Shown in pieces: positions 36,243-44,097 of a stretch of 64,000 nt of DNA. Made by a program: the position numbers and the translations under genes. The notes beneath the pieces were generated by a model, which saw only the letters and a program-made list of their open reading frames with translations, did not search any database and was not told the DNA's origin. Positions within the stretch are counted from its first letter, which is position 1; each line of letters starts with the position of its first letter. Source of the stretch: an uncultured Ruminococcus sp. (GTDB taxonomy: Bacteria; Bacillota; Clostridia; Oscillospirales; Ruminococcaceae); assembly GCA_934463425.1 (NCBI GenBank), contig CAKSJP010000003.1:1-64000 (forward strand), read 5' to 3'.

Positions 36243-37262
36243 TTATTTCTGATAGCCGTTGGGATTGTTCTTCTGCCAGTTCCAGGTGTCCCGGCACATG
36301 TCTGCCAGAGACTTTTCTGTTTTCCAGCCCAGAACGCGCAGTGCTTTGTCGGCGTTGGCATAGCTTTCCGGCAGATCTCCGGCTCTCCGCGGCCCATAGA
36401 CATGGGCAACGGGAACATGGTTTACTTCTTCAAAGGTTTCCACGATTTCAGTTACGCTGTAGGGCGTGCCCGTGCCGAGATTGAAGATCTCTACGCCGTC
36501 ATGCGCAAGGATATATTCGATTGCTTTGACGTGACCCTTTGCCAGGTCAACCACATGAATATAATCGCGGCGGCATGTACCGTCCGGTGTGTCGTAGTCC
36601 TTGCCAAAAATGGTGAGCTTTTCCCGTCTGCCCACTGCGACCTGTGCCACATAGGGCATCAGGTTGTTGGGGATACCCTGAGGATCTTCGCCGATCTTTC
36701 CGGACTCGTGTGCGCCGATAGGGTTGAAATAGCGGAGCAGGACAACAGAAAGTTTTTCGTCTGCCTTTGCGGCATCCTCCAGGATCTGCTCCATCATAAC
36801 CTTTGTCCAGCCGTAAGGGTTGGTACAGGTGCCGCGTTTCATTTCCTCAGTGTACGGAACCGGGTTCTCTTCGCCGTAAACTGTTGCACTGGAAGAGAAG
36901 ATAATGTTGTTTACCTGATACTTCTGCATGCATTCCAACAGGGAAAGGGTGGTGTCGATGTTATTGCGGTAGTAGAGAATCGGTTTCTGCACGGATTCGC
37001 CGACAGCTTTCAGACCGGCAAAATGGATAACTGCGTCAATCTGGTTTTCTGCAAAAACAGTTTCCAGTTTTTTGCGGTCTTTGATGTCGATCTCATAGGA
37101 CTTTACAGATTTTCCGGTGATTTCTTCCACGCGTTTGATGGATTCCGGACAACTGTTGGAGTAGTTGTCCACAATAATCACCTGAAAACCGACGTTCAGC
37201 AGTTCAACGGCAGTGTGGCTTCCAATATAACCGGCACCGCCGGCGAGAAGGATTGTCTTCAT
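36243..37262 (-). CDS. galE: UDP-glucose 4-epimerase
   Basis: A 339-residue short-chain dehydrogenase-type epimerase interconverting UDP-glucose and UDP-galactose. The NAD-binding GGAGYIGSHTAVELL is at residues 7-21, with VIHFAGLKAVGESV, SSSATVYG and the catalytic Tyr-xxx-Lys in NPYGWTKVMMEQ (about 149-153). The ATG at 37262 has AGAAAGGGG upstream; an in-frame extension further upstream lacks a ribosome binding site and crosses the promoter. Monocistronic, with its own promoter at 37335-37363. Confidence 0.96.
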   Translation of the reverse strand: MKTILLAGGAGYIGSHTAVELLNVGFQVIIVDNYSNSCPESIKRVEEITGKSVKSYEIDIKDRKKLETVFAENQIDAVIHFAGLKAVGESVQKPILYYRNNIDTTLSLLECMQKYQVNNIIFSSSATVYGEENPVPYTEEMKRGTCTNPYGWTKVMMEQILEDAAKADEKLSVVLLRYFNPIGAHESGKIGEDPQGIPNNLMPYVAQVAVGRREKLTIFGKDYDTPDGTCRRDYIHVVDLAKGHVKAIEYILAHDGVEIFNLGTGTPYSVTEIVETFEEVNHVPVAHVYGPRRAGDLPESYANADKALRVLGWKTEKSLADMCRDTWNWQKNNPNGYQK

Positions 37263-37334
37263 AAGATAGTGCCCCTTTCTGATGGCAGGCCATAACCTCG
37301 CCTGCAATTGTTTCTTTGGGATCTCCCCACTAAA

Positions 37335-37363
37335 AGTATACACCTTTTTACAAAAAGAGTCAA
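37335..37363 (-). promoter_or_regulatory. galE promoter
   Basis: On the minus strand TTGACT, a 17-bp spacer and TATACT. The 37364-37672 interval beyond it holds only an inverted repeat (GACGGATTTT/AAAATCCGTC, about 37608-37653) downstream of the chloride-channel-like gene. Confidence 0.75.
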
Positions 37364-37672
37364 TGGAAAAAATGCCGGGATATGCTTTTGTGAAATCGAT
37401 CTTTTTTATCCATTTTACTAAGGCATGTTTGAAAAATAGCAATGTTTGGAAAAACGCACAGAAATGATTGTATGTTAGGAGAAAATTCGCAGGCAGGCGG
37501 CTAGCAAGGGTTTTCGGCGCCACAGACAGTGATTCATAGGCATTTTGACAAATGTATGGATTTTTCAAACAAGCCCTGAAGGCAACATTGTACAAAGCCC
37601 GCCTGACGGATTTTACCCAATCTGCCAAAAAATCCGTCTGCGCATCTTATCATACATTTTGTGCGGTATGCA

Positions 37673-38914
37673 TTATTTTTGCCCCTGTACTTTTTGCAGG
37701 AACAGGGGAGACGGCTTTTGCTTGCCGTACATCGAACGGTTTCCGTTGCACAGTCTGGCAATGGTGCAGACAACTGCAAAATACGGCAAGTAGGAAAATC
37801 CAAATACTTCTGTCCCAATGCAGATGGGTGCAAGCCAGGTGTTGGAAGCACTGCCGAATACTGCGGCATAGCATAGCGCAGCTGCAAATAAGGGAGAGAT
37901 GCCCAGAAGCGGTGCGAGAGCAGCGCCCAGGCATGCGCCAATGGCAAACAGCGGTGTCACCTCGCCGCCCTGAAAGCCAACGGACAGAGTGCAGACAGTA
38001 AACAACAGTTTTAACAGAAAGTCGAACCAATAGATCGTTTCACCGCTGCACGCCAGTGAGATCAGATTTGTTCCCAATCCGGTATAGCGTCCGTGTCCGG
38101 CGAGAAAGAGCAGGACGGCCAGAATCGCACCGCAGACAGCGATGCGCAGCAGCGGATTCGGGAACAGCTTTGCAGCATATGCTTTTCCATGTCGGAGCAG
38201 GAGGGTAAACAGGCCGCCGATCACGCCGGAGGAAATACCCAGCAGAAGAATCGGGACGGAAAGCGGTGCGGTATTCGTTTCATTCAGAGTGACCTGAAAG
38301 GTTTCCAGTCCCAGCATAGTAGAGCACCAGTTTGCTGTGACAGCAGCAATTGCTGCCGGCAGGAGCGCGCGATATTCCAGTTTTCCCACTGTCAGAACCT
38401 CCAACGCAAAGCAGACTGCTGCTAAAGGTGCGTGAAATAAGCCGCTGAATCCGGCTGCCATCCCGGCAATGGTCAGGAGCGGCACAGCATCCGAGATTTC
38501 CCGGAACCAGGGAATCCGGCGGCCGATGTTGTGTGAGACTGCCGCACCCAATTGAACAGCAACGCCCTCACGTCCTGCGCTTCCGCCGCAGAGATGGGTC
38601 AGCCAGGTGCTGCCGATGAGCAGCGGGATCAGCCGAAGCGGAATGCGCTTTGCAGTCCCGTCGGCAGCGTCGAAGATCAGGCTCATGCCCTGTGCGCTCT
38701 CTTTGCCGAATTTTTCATAGCACCATGTCATCAGAACGCCGGCGACGGGCAAAAATGGCAGACACCAGAGCAGATGCGTTGTTCGGACTGTGCCGATCCA
38801 GAGCAAAATCCGGCCAAATCCGGCTGTGAGTGCACCGGTGAGAATGCCGCATACGGCAGCAAGACAACAGAGCAATACGGTGGGGATCACAAGACGTGAT
38901 GTGGTTTTCTTCAT
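37673..38914 (-). CDS. clcF: CLC-family fluoride/proton antiporter (CLC-F type)
   Basis: A 413-residue CLC transporter with about ten or more hydrophobic helices. Signature segments are GSAGREGVAVQLGAA (gating Glu in GREG) and VGFQGGEVTPLFAIGA. The GREGVAVQ variant, rather than GREGPxVQ, is typical of the fluoride-exporting CLC-F branch. A fluoride riboswitch immediately upstream makes fluoride export near certain in function. The ATG at 38914 has GGAGG 8 nt upstream; a TTG at 38929 is too close to that site. Monocistronic. Length is short for CLCs because C-terminal CBS domains are absent, as expected in CLC-F. Confidence 0.9.
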   Translation of the reverse strand: MKKTTSRLVIPTVLLCCLAAVCGILTGALTAGFGRILLWIGTVRTTHLLWCLPFLPVAGVLMTWCYEKFGKESAQGMSLIFDAADGTAKRIPLRLIPLLIGSTWLTHLCGGSAGREGVAVQLGAAVSHNIGRRIPWFREISDAVPLLTIAGMAAGFSGLFHAPLAAVCFALEVLTVGKLEYRALLPAAIAAVTANWCSTMLGLETFQVTLNETNTAPLSVPILLLGISSGVIGGLFTLLLRHGKAYAAKLFPNPLLRIAVCGAILAVLLFLAGHGRYTGLGTNLISLACSGETIYWFDFLLKLLFTVCTLSVGFQGGEVTPLFAIGACLGAALAPLLGISPLFAAALCYAAVFGSASNTWLAPICIGTEVFGFSYLPYFAVVCTIARLCNGNRSMYGKQKPSPLFLQKVQGQK

Positions 38915-38930
38915 AAATACATCCTCCAAA

Positions 38931-38978
38931 ATAAAAAAGCTGACAACTTCTGCGTAAAAAGGCAGACGTCATCAGCTT
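38931..38978 (-). terminator. Riboswitch-controlled terminator before clcF
   Basis: On the minus strand AGCTGATGACGTCTGC pairs imperfectly with GCAGAAGTTGTCAGCT, followed by six T residues. The 5' arm is the conserved 3' part of the aptamer, so ligand binding would hide it and let transcription continue. Confidence 0.8.
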
Positions 38979-39025
38979 ATTTGCGGTTCTGGAATTTCCA
39001 GGGGAGAGCATCATTCCCCGATTCA
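38961..39025 (-). promoter_or_regulatory. Fluoride riboswitch (crcB motif)
   Basis: The minus strand reads a GGGG...CCCC stem enclosing GATG (39019-39001), then AACCGC (38988-38983) and GCTGATGAC (38976-38968). These are the conserved blocks of the fluoride (crcB) aptamer in the right order and spacing. The expression platform is the overlapping terminator (38931-38978): an ON switch for the exporter. Confidence 0.9.
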
Positions 39026-39098
39026 ATTGACAGTTTTTATTATATGCGATTTTTTCGATTTTGTCAAGGGTGGCAATGCAAAATTTTTGTGCCGTCTC

Positions 39099-39506
39099 TT
39101 ATACTGTGTCATCCAAAACTTCAAGCTTCACAACCTGACTCAGCTGTGCCGGTTCGGATTCCAAAACTTCTCCCGTATAGGTGACAGCGATGTGGTTTCC
39201 CTGCTGTAGTGCAGAAGCAGCAAGTTTGGTGTGATGCCAGGAAATATCTGTTTTGTCAGACAGCGTAAAGGAAAATGCACCTCTGCCGTTGATATCGTTG
39301 ACATCCAGCCCCTGTACTGTGACAGAATCGCCGCGAATGTCGGAAATCACTGCATAGATCGTGGTGCAGTCCCGGGCATCTACAATGTGTTGCTGTTGTT
39401 TCAGAGTCTGCGCTTTTCCCAGAAAAAAGCCGCCAGTGCCGCCGCCCAGCAGCAGGATCAATGCACCTGCCAGAAGCATCCATTTTTGTTTTGTATTGGG
39501 ATTCAT
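39099..39506 (-). CDS. Hypothetical membrane-anchored extracytoplasmic protein
   Basis: A 135-residue protein with a positively charged N-terminus and one helix (WMLLAGALILLLGGGTGGFFLG, residues about 9-30), followed by a beta-rich outer domain (IYAVISDIRGDSVTVQGLDV...HIAVTYTGEVLESEP) that looks like an OB-type fold. I do not recognise the family. The start overlaps the nfo stop (ATGA), so it is the third gene of the minus-strand operon 41340-39099. Confidence 0.65.
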   Translation of the reverse strand: MNPNTKQKWMLLAGALILLLGGGTGGFFLGKAQTLKQQQHIVDARDCTTIYAVISDIRGDSVTVQGLDVNDINGRGAFSFTLSDKTDISWHHTKLAASALQQGNHIAVTYTGEVLESEPAQLSQVVKLEVLDDTV

Positions 39507-40333
39507 TTCGCTTTCTCCCGCATCAATGCGATCTCTGCGGCATAACCGTCATCCTCGTTAGGCGTTTCCAGAATAAAGGGCAGCTGCTTCAGCGCCGGAT
39601 GATTGATGATGCGTACCAGTGCATCTAGCCCGATGTGTCCCTGCCCCAGCTTCTGGTGGCGGTCTTTGTGTGCACCGCAGGGGTTCATGCTGTCGTTGAG
39701 GTGTACGGCATACAGACGGTTCAGCCCGATCACTTTGTCAAACTGGGTCAGCACACCGTCCAGGTCGCTGACAATATCGTATCCGGCATCCCAGATATGG
39801 CAGGTGTCCAGGCATACGCCCATTTTTTCAGACAGCGTCACACGATCCAGAATGGCGCGAAGCTCCTCGAAAGAACGTCCCACTTCGCTGCCTTTTCCTG
39901 CCATTGTCTCCAGCAGGACAGTGGTCGTCTGCTCTGGTGTCAGGGTCTGGTTCAATGCAGCGGCGATCTGTTCGATACCGGTCTCAGCACCTTGTCCGGT
40001 ATGGCTGCCGGGATGAAAGTTATAGTACTGTCCCGGGGTACACTCCATGCGCTGCATGTCATCCTGAAGCATATTCAGCCCGAACTGGCGGATGTCCGGC
40101 TTGGCAGAGCATAGATTCATGGTGTAGGGTGCATGTGCCACCAGACGGTCGATATCGTGCTCTTTGGCATAGGCGAGAAACGCCTGGATATCTTCTTTAT
40201 CAATAGGCTTTGCAGCACCGCCTCTGGGATTCCGGGTGAAAAAGGCAAACGTTGTTGCTCCAAGTTTCACGGCGTGTTTTCCCATGGCGAGATAGCCCTT
40301 GGAAGAGGGCAGATGGTTTCCGATTCGCAGCAT
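39503..40333 (-). CDS. nfo: Deoxyribonuclease IV (AP endonuclease)
   Basis: A 276-residue TIM-barrel endonuclease that cuts 5' to abasic sites in base-excision repair. Family motifs are visible: MGVCLDTCHIWDAGYD (about 177-192), AVHLNDSMNPCGAHKDRHQK (about 211-230), LGQGHIG and FILETPN (about 256-262), together supplying the three-zinc site. Perfect AAAGGAGG upstream of the ATG. It begins 2 nt after the stop of the preceding membrane protein gene and overlaps the following gene by 4 nt. Confidence 0.95.
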   Translation of the reverse strand: MLRIGNHLPSSKGYLAMGKHAVKLGATTFAFFTRNPRGGAAKPIDKEDIQAFLAYAKEHDIDRLVAHAPYTMNLCSAKPDIRQFGLNMLQDDMQRMECTPGQYYNFHPGSHTGQGAETGIEQIAAALNQTLTPEQTTTVLLETMAGKGSEVGRSFEELRAILDRVTLSEKMGVCLDTCHIWDAGYDIVSDLDGVLTQFDKVIGLNRLYAVHLNDSMNPCGAHKDRHQKLGQGHIGLDALVRIINHPALKQLPFILETPNEDDGYAAEIALMREKAK

Positions 40334-40335
40334 CG

Positions 40336-41340
40336 TTAATCCTCCTTTGCTGTGGTTATTGTTGTGATAGCTGTGGTTTCCGGCTCTGTTGTGACGATGT
40401 CCTCCGGCTCGGTGGTGTTGTCCAGATCGTCCATTATGCGCAGGAGTACCTTTTCTGCCACATCATAGGTCTCCTGCATCTTTTCCTTGCTGTCCGAGGT
40501 CTTGACCGGCTTGCGCAGACTGATGGCAAGATCCCGATCGACATTTCCGGGATAGTTGATCTTCGTGGCAAAATCTGTGTGCCGCAGATAATAACCGTTT
40601 TTCAGGATGTTTTCATGTCCCGGATATTTTTCACTGAGATCTGTCAGTGTTTCTGACGCCATAATATAATCATTGGCTCTGGTGTCTGTAAAGAGCATGA
40701 CTGCCTCGCCCATTTGAAATTCTGCAGATAGCTTGGTGGCATTTCCGGTGTAATAGTCCATGTCGTTGATATTGTCGCTGACGGGGATCGGGTAGATGTC
40801 CACATGTACTTTTCCGTCGCCGTTTTCATCATCCGTGAACTGCTCCAGATATTCCTCCAGCTGCTGGGTATGGTTCTGCATTTCGGTGTCATCTGTGAGC
40901 AGCAGGACGATCATATCCGGGCGCTCTTTGGTGACAAAATCCACAATGAGGAATACGAAAATGCCCACAATAAAAACGGTGATCCCCAGCCACCACTTGC
41001 TGTGATACAGAAAGTTGGAGATTTTTTTTCCGAAAGAAAGCTTTGGTTTTTCTTCCTTTTCCTCACGGATGGTGTCGCTCTCGGTAATAATGCCCTGTTT
41101 CAGCCGCATCAATTCAATGCGGTCTTGCTGAATTTTTTTTGCATATTCCTCTTTTTCCTTTTTTTCGCGTTCTGCAAGAATGGCCTGCCGGCGCTCTTCT
41201 GCCTCAGCTTCTTTCTGTGCTTCTTTGGCATCGATCTCCCGCATGGTTTCAATAAGGGATTTTCCCTTTTCTTTTTTGTGTTTCTTTGGCTGTTCCGGCG
41301 ATGTGCTGGCAGAACCGTTTTGTTTTTCTTCTTCCCGCAT
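40336..41340 (-). CDS. Hypothetical single-pass membrane protein with charged coiled-coil N-terminus
   Basis: A 334-residue protein of unknown family. Residues 1-100 are highly charged and coiled-coil-like (KEAEAEERRQAILAEREKKE). One transmembrane helix follows (WWLGITVFIVGIFVFLIVDF, about 116-135). The outer domain of about 180 residues has DMIVLLLTDDTEM and an EF-hand-like DDENGDGKVHVD. It ends in a Thr/Glu-rich tail. GAGG lies before the ATG. First gene of the operon with nfo. Confidence 0.7.
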   Translation of the reverse strand: MREEEKQNGSASTSPEQPKKHKKEKGKSLIETMREIDAKEAQKEAEAEERRQAILAEREKKEKEEYAKKIQQDRIELMRLKQGIITESDTIREEKEEKPKLSFGKKISNFLYHSKWWLGITVFIVGIFVFLIVDFVTKERPDMIVLLLTDDTEMQNHTQQLEEYLEQFTDDENGDGKVHVDIYPIPVSDNINDMDYYTGNATKLSAEFQMGEAVMLFTDTRANDYIMASETLTDLSEKYPGHENILKNGYYLRHTDFATKINYPGNVDRDLAISLRKPVKTSDSKEKMQETYDVAEKVLLRIMDDLDNTTEPEDIVTTEPETTAITTITTAKED

Positions 41341-41363
41341 CGGATGACCTCACTTTTCAGAGA

Positions 41364-41415
41364 AAATAAAAAGAGGGAATGCCACAGATACGATGGATCT
41401 GTATCAATTCCCCCT
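41364..41415 (-). terminator. Intrinsic terminator of the greA-lysS operon
   Basis: On the minus strand GGGGGAAT...ATTCCC encloses an inner ATACAGAT/ATCTGT stem and ends in CTTTTTATTTT. Confidence 0.75.
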
Positions 41416-41439
41416 TGTCATTTCGTGTATTGCTTTTGC

Positions 41440-43065
41440 TTACGCTTCAGTTTCTTCAGCCACAGCGTCCTCTTCCTCTTGTCCCTGTCCCAGCTTCGGC
41501 AGCGGCCGCATAGTGGGGAACAGCAGAACGTCGCGAATAGACGGACTGTCTGTCAGAAGCATGACCAGTCTGTCAAGACCTAGGCCCAGACCACCTGTGG
41601 GCGGCATGCCGTATTCCAGTGCAGTGACAAAGTCCTCATCTACCTCACCAGTCATATCGCCCAGTGCACGGCGTGCTTCGACCTGCTTGACAAAACGTTC
41701 CTTCTGATCTATCGGATCATTCAGCTCAGAGAATGCATTACCCATTTCACGGGCATAGATGAAATACTCAAAACGCTCTGTGAACGCCGGATCTTCCGGC
41801 TTGCGCTTTGCCAGCGGAGAATTTTCTACCGGATAGTCATAGATGATGGTCGGCTGGATCAGCTGTTCTTCGACAAATGCATCAAAGAATGCGATCAGCA
41901 CATGCCCCTTGGTTGCGTTTTCGCCCTCTTCGACTTCCACGCCCTTTTCCTTGGCGCAGGCTCTTGCGTCAGCATCAGTTGCCCAGTCGTTGTAATCTAC
42001 GCCGGCATACTTCTTGACTGATTCTGCCATGGTCAGGCGCTCCCACGGCTCGCCCAGACGGATATCTGTACCCTGATAGGAGATGATGTCCTTGCCGCAG
42101 ATCTTCTTTGCCAGTGTGCGGTACATATCCTCGATCAGATCCATCATGCCGTGATAATCGGTGTATGCCTGGTACATTTCAATGGTTGTGAATTCCGGGT
42201 TGTGAGACGGATCCATGCCCTCGTTCCGGAAGATGCGTCCCACTTCATACACACGGTCGAAACCGCCGACGATCAGCTTTTTCAGATTCAGCTCCGTCTC
42301 AATGCGCAGGAACATATCCATGTCCAGGGTGTTGTGATGCGTTACAAACGGTCTTGCGGCCGCAGCGATCTGCAGAGGCAGCAGAACCGGTGTCTCTACC
42401 TCCAGATAGCCGATGCCGTCCAGATAAGCACGGATCTCCCGAAGGATCTGGCTTCTGGTAACGAAAGTCTGCTTGACATTCGGGTTTACGATCAGATCCA
42501 GATAGCGCTGACGATACCGGGTGTCCTGGTCTTTCAGACCGTGCCACTTTTCCGGCAGGGGCAGCAGGGACTTGGAAAGCATAGTGATCTCTGTTGCGTG
42601 AATGGAGATCTCGCCCTTGCGGGTACGGAAAACAAATCCCTTGACACCGACAATATCGCCGATATCCCACTTCTTAAATTCCTTGAAGTTCTCCTTGCCG
42701 ACGTCATTCATGCGGACATAGACCTGGATGCGGTCGGTGGAGTCGCGCACGTCAATAAAGTTTGCACGACCCATATCGCGCCAGCTCATAATGCGTCCTG
42801 CGATAGAGACCGGCTGTTCCTTCAGGGTGTCCAGCTTTGCCTGGAGTGCTTCTTCATCCTCGCCAGCTTCTTCCTTGAACTTTGCTTCGGTGACTTCATA
42901 GTCCGCCTTGATGTCGGCTGCCTTTGCGGTTACATCATACTTGGTAATGGTAAACGGATCATTGCCGTCTGCCTGTCTCTGCCGCAGCTTGTCCAGACGA
43001 ATCTGGCGCAGAGCGTTGCTGTCCTGTTCCTGCTCCGGAACGGACGGTGTATTCTGATTTGCCAT
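41440..43065 (-). CDS. lysS: Lysyl-tRNA synthetase, class II
   Basis: A 541-residue class II synthetase charging tRNA-Lys. It has an OB-fold anticodon-binding domain (about 60-180, SIAGRIMSWRDMGRANFIDV) and a catalytic domain with motif 2 (FRNEGMDPSHNPEFTTIEMY) and motif 3 (GLGLGLDRLVMLLT, about 495-508). The C-terminus adds an acidic tail. The ATG at 43065 has AGGAG 8 nt upstream; a GTG at 43074 sits in the ribosome binding site. It follows greA by 24 nt in one operon. Confidence 0.96.
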   Translation of the reverse strand: MANQNTPSVPEQEQDSNALRQIRLDKLRQRQADGNDPFTITKYDVTAKAADIKADYEVTEAKFKEEAGEDEEALQAKLDTLKEQPVSIAGRIMSWRDMGRANFIDVRDSTDRIQVYVRMNDVGKENFKEFKKWDIGDIVGVKGFVFRTRKGEISIHATEITMLSKSLLPLPEKWHGLKDQDTRYRQRYLDLIVNPNVKQTFVTRSQILREIRAYLDGIGYLEVETPVLLPLQIAAAARPFVTHHNTLDMDMFLRIETELNLKKLIVGGFDRVYEVGRIFRNEGMDPSHNPEFTTIEMYQAYTDYHGMMDLIEDMYRTLAKKICGKDIISYQGTDIRLGEPWERLTMAESVKKYAGVDYNDWATDADARACAKEKGVEVEEGENATKGHVLIAFFDAFVEEQLIQPTIIYDYPVENSPLAKRKPEDPAFTERFEYFIYAREMGNAFSELNDPIDQKERFVKQVEARRALGDMTGEVDEDFVTALEYGMPPTGGLGLGLDRLVMLLTDSPSIRDVLLFPTMRPLPKLGQGQEEEDAVAEETEA

Positions 43066-43089
43066 TGGGTTCACTCCTACTATTTTAAA

Positions 43090-43560
43090 TTACTTGCTGA
43101 TTTCCAGGATCTCAAATTTCAATTCGCCGGCAGGTGCTTCGATCATAAAGCTGTCGCCGACCTTCTTTTTCATAGCGCCCTTGCCGATGGGAGACTCATC
43201 CGAGATCTTTCCCTCTTTGAAGTTTGCTTCGTTGCTGCTGACGATCTGGAGCACTTCGATCTTTCCGGTGCGGAAGTTCTTTACCTTGATGGTAGAACCC
43301 AGACCGACTTCATCAATGGAAATGCTGTCATCGTCTACGATCTCGGAGTTATCCAAAGTGTACTGGATCTCCATGATCTGGGCTTCCATGATCGCCTGTT
43401 CATTTTTTGCTTCATCATATTCCGCATTCTCAGAAAGGTCGCCCTGTGCGCGTGCTTCTTTCAGCTTCTGTGCCATTTCTGCACGGCGAACAGTTACCAA
43501 AAAGTCCAGTTCTTCCCGCAGCTTTGCTGCACCGGATTTTGAAATCTGCTTCTTTGCCAT
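43090..43560 (-). CDS. greA: Transcription elongation factor GreA
   Basis: A 156-residue factor that stimulates RNA cleavage in backtracked RNA polymerase. The N-terminal coiled coil (1-75) contains LREELDFLVTVRRAEMAQKL and the acidic tip ENAEYDEAKNEQ. The C-terminal FKBP-like domain follows (80-156, ISDESPIGKGAMKKKVGD). AAAGGAG precedes the ATG. First gene of greA-lysS, a usual pairing in Firmicutes. Confidence 0.96.
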   Translation of the reverse strand: MAKKQISKSGAAKLREELDFLVTVRRAEMAQKLKEARAQGDLSENAEYDEAKNEQAIMEAQIMEIQYTLDNSEIVDDDSISIDEVGLGSTIKVKNFRTGKIEVLQIVSSNEANFKEGKISDESPIGKGAMKKKVGDSFMIEAPAGELKFEILEISK

Positions 43561-43693
43561 AATCTTATGCTCCTTTGATTCCAGACAGCAGGTGCAGAGC
43601 GCCCTGTGCTGCCGTTGTTCGTTTTTCTTTTCAGAGTCCGTCGCCGCAGCAATTTCTGCATCCGGTCATCGGCAGACTCTCAGACATTATTTT

Positions 43694-43722
43694 ATTATAG
43701 TATATTTTCGCAGAATTGTCAA
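43694..43722 (-). promoter_or_regulatory. greA-lysS promoter
   Basis: On the minus strand TTGACA, 17 bp, TATAAT: a consensus vegetative promoter. It is divergent from the valS promoter about 30 bp away. Confidence 0.88.
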
Positions 43723-43752
43723 CTACGAATTTTTGATTTTTGAAAATCACAC

Positions 43753-43781
43753 TTGACAAATCGTCGGAAAACCGATATAAT
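43753..43781 (+). promoter_or_regulatory. valS promoter
   Basis: TTGACA (43753-43758), 17 bp, TATAAT (43776-43781). Transcription would start near 43788, at the 5' end of the T-box leader. Confidence 0.9.
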
Positions 43782-43787
43782 AAAAAC

Positions 43788-44070
43788 ATATATGAAAATG
43801 CGTGGAAGAGGAGGAGTATCCTGCGGCATGCCCCGGCAGAGAGAAAACGGTTGGTGAGAGTTTTCGGGCGGCACAGGAGAACGTAGCCTCGGAGCAGCAC
43901 AGGGGAAGCTTTTTCAAAACGAAAGGTGTGTAGTCTGTGTCGGGTGCGCCCGTGATCGCGCAGCAATGAGTGCGGCGCTTTTGCCGAATTCAGGTGGTAA
44001 CACGGACAGCGATACGCTGATTCGCCCTGAGCAATCTATTTTTTCAGATTGCCGGGGCTTTTTTTATCGG
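43788..44070 (+). promoter_or_regulatory. Valine T-box leader with terminator
   Basis: A tRNA-sensing leader. Stem I carries AGAGAG and GGTTGGTGAGAG. A probable specifier GTA (Val) lies in GAGAACGTAGCC near 43884. The T-box antiterminator core CAGGTGGTAACACGG is at 43991-44005, where TGGT would pair with the tRNA-Val ACCA end. The terminator stem GCCCTGA-GCAATCT with its partner lies at 44024-44059, followed by seven T residues. Uncharged tRNA-Val should switch on valS. Confidence 0.93.
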
Positions 44071-44097
44071 CGATCAGAATAGAAAGGAATCAAAATT

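Noticed and set aside
36243..37628. N-terminally extended galE
   Set aside because: The extension crosses a good promoter (37335-37363) and has no ribosome binding site; the ATG at 37262 has one and begins the NAD-binding fold.
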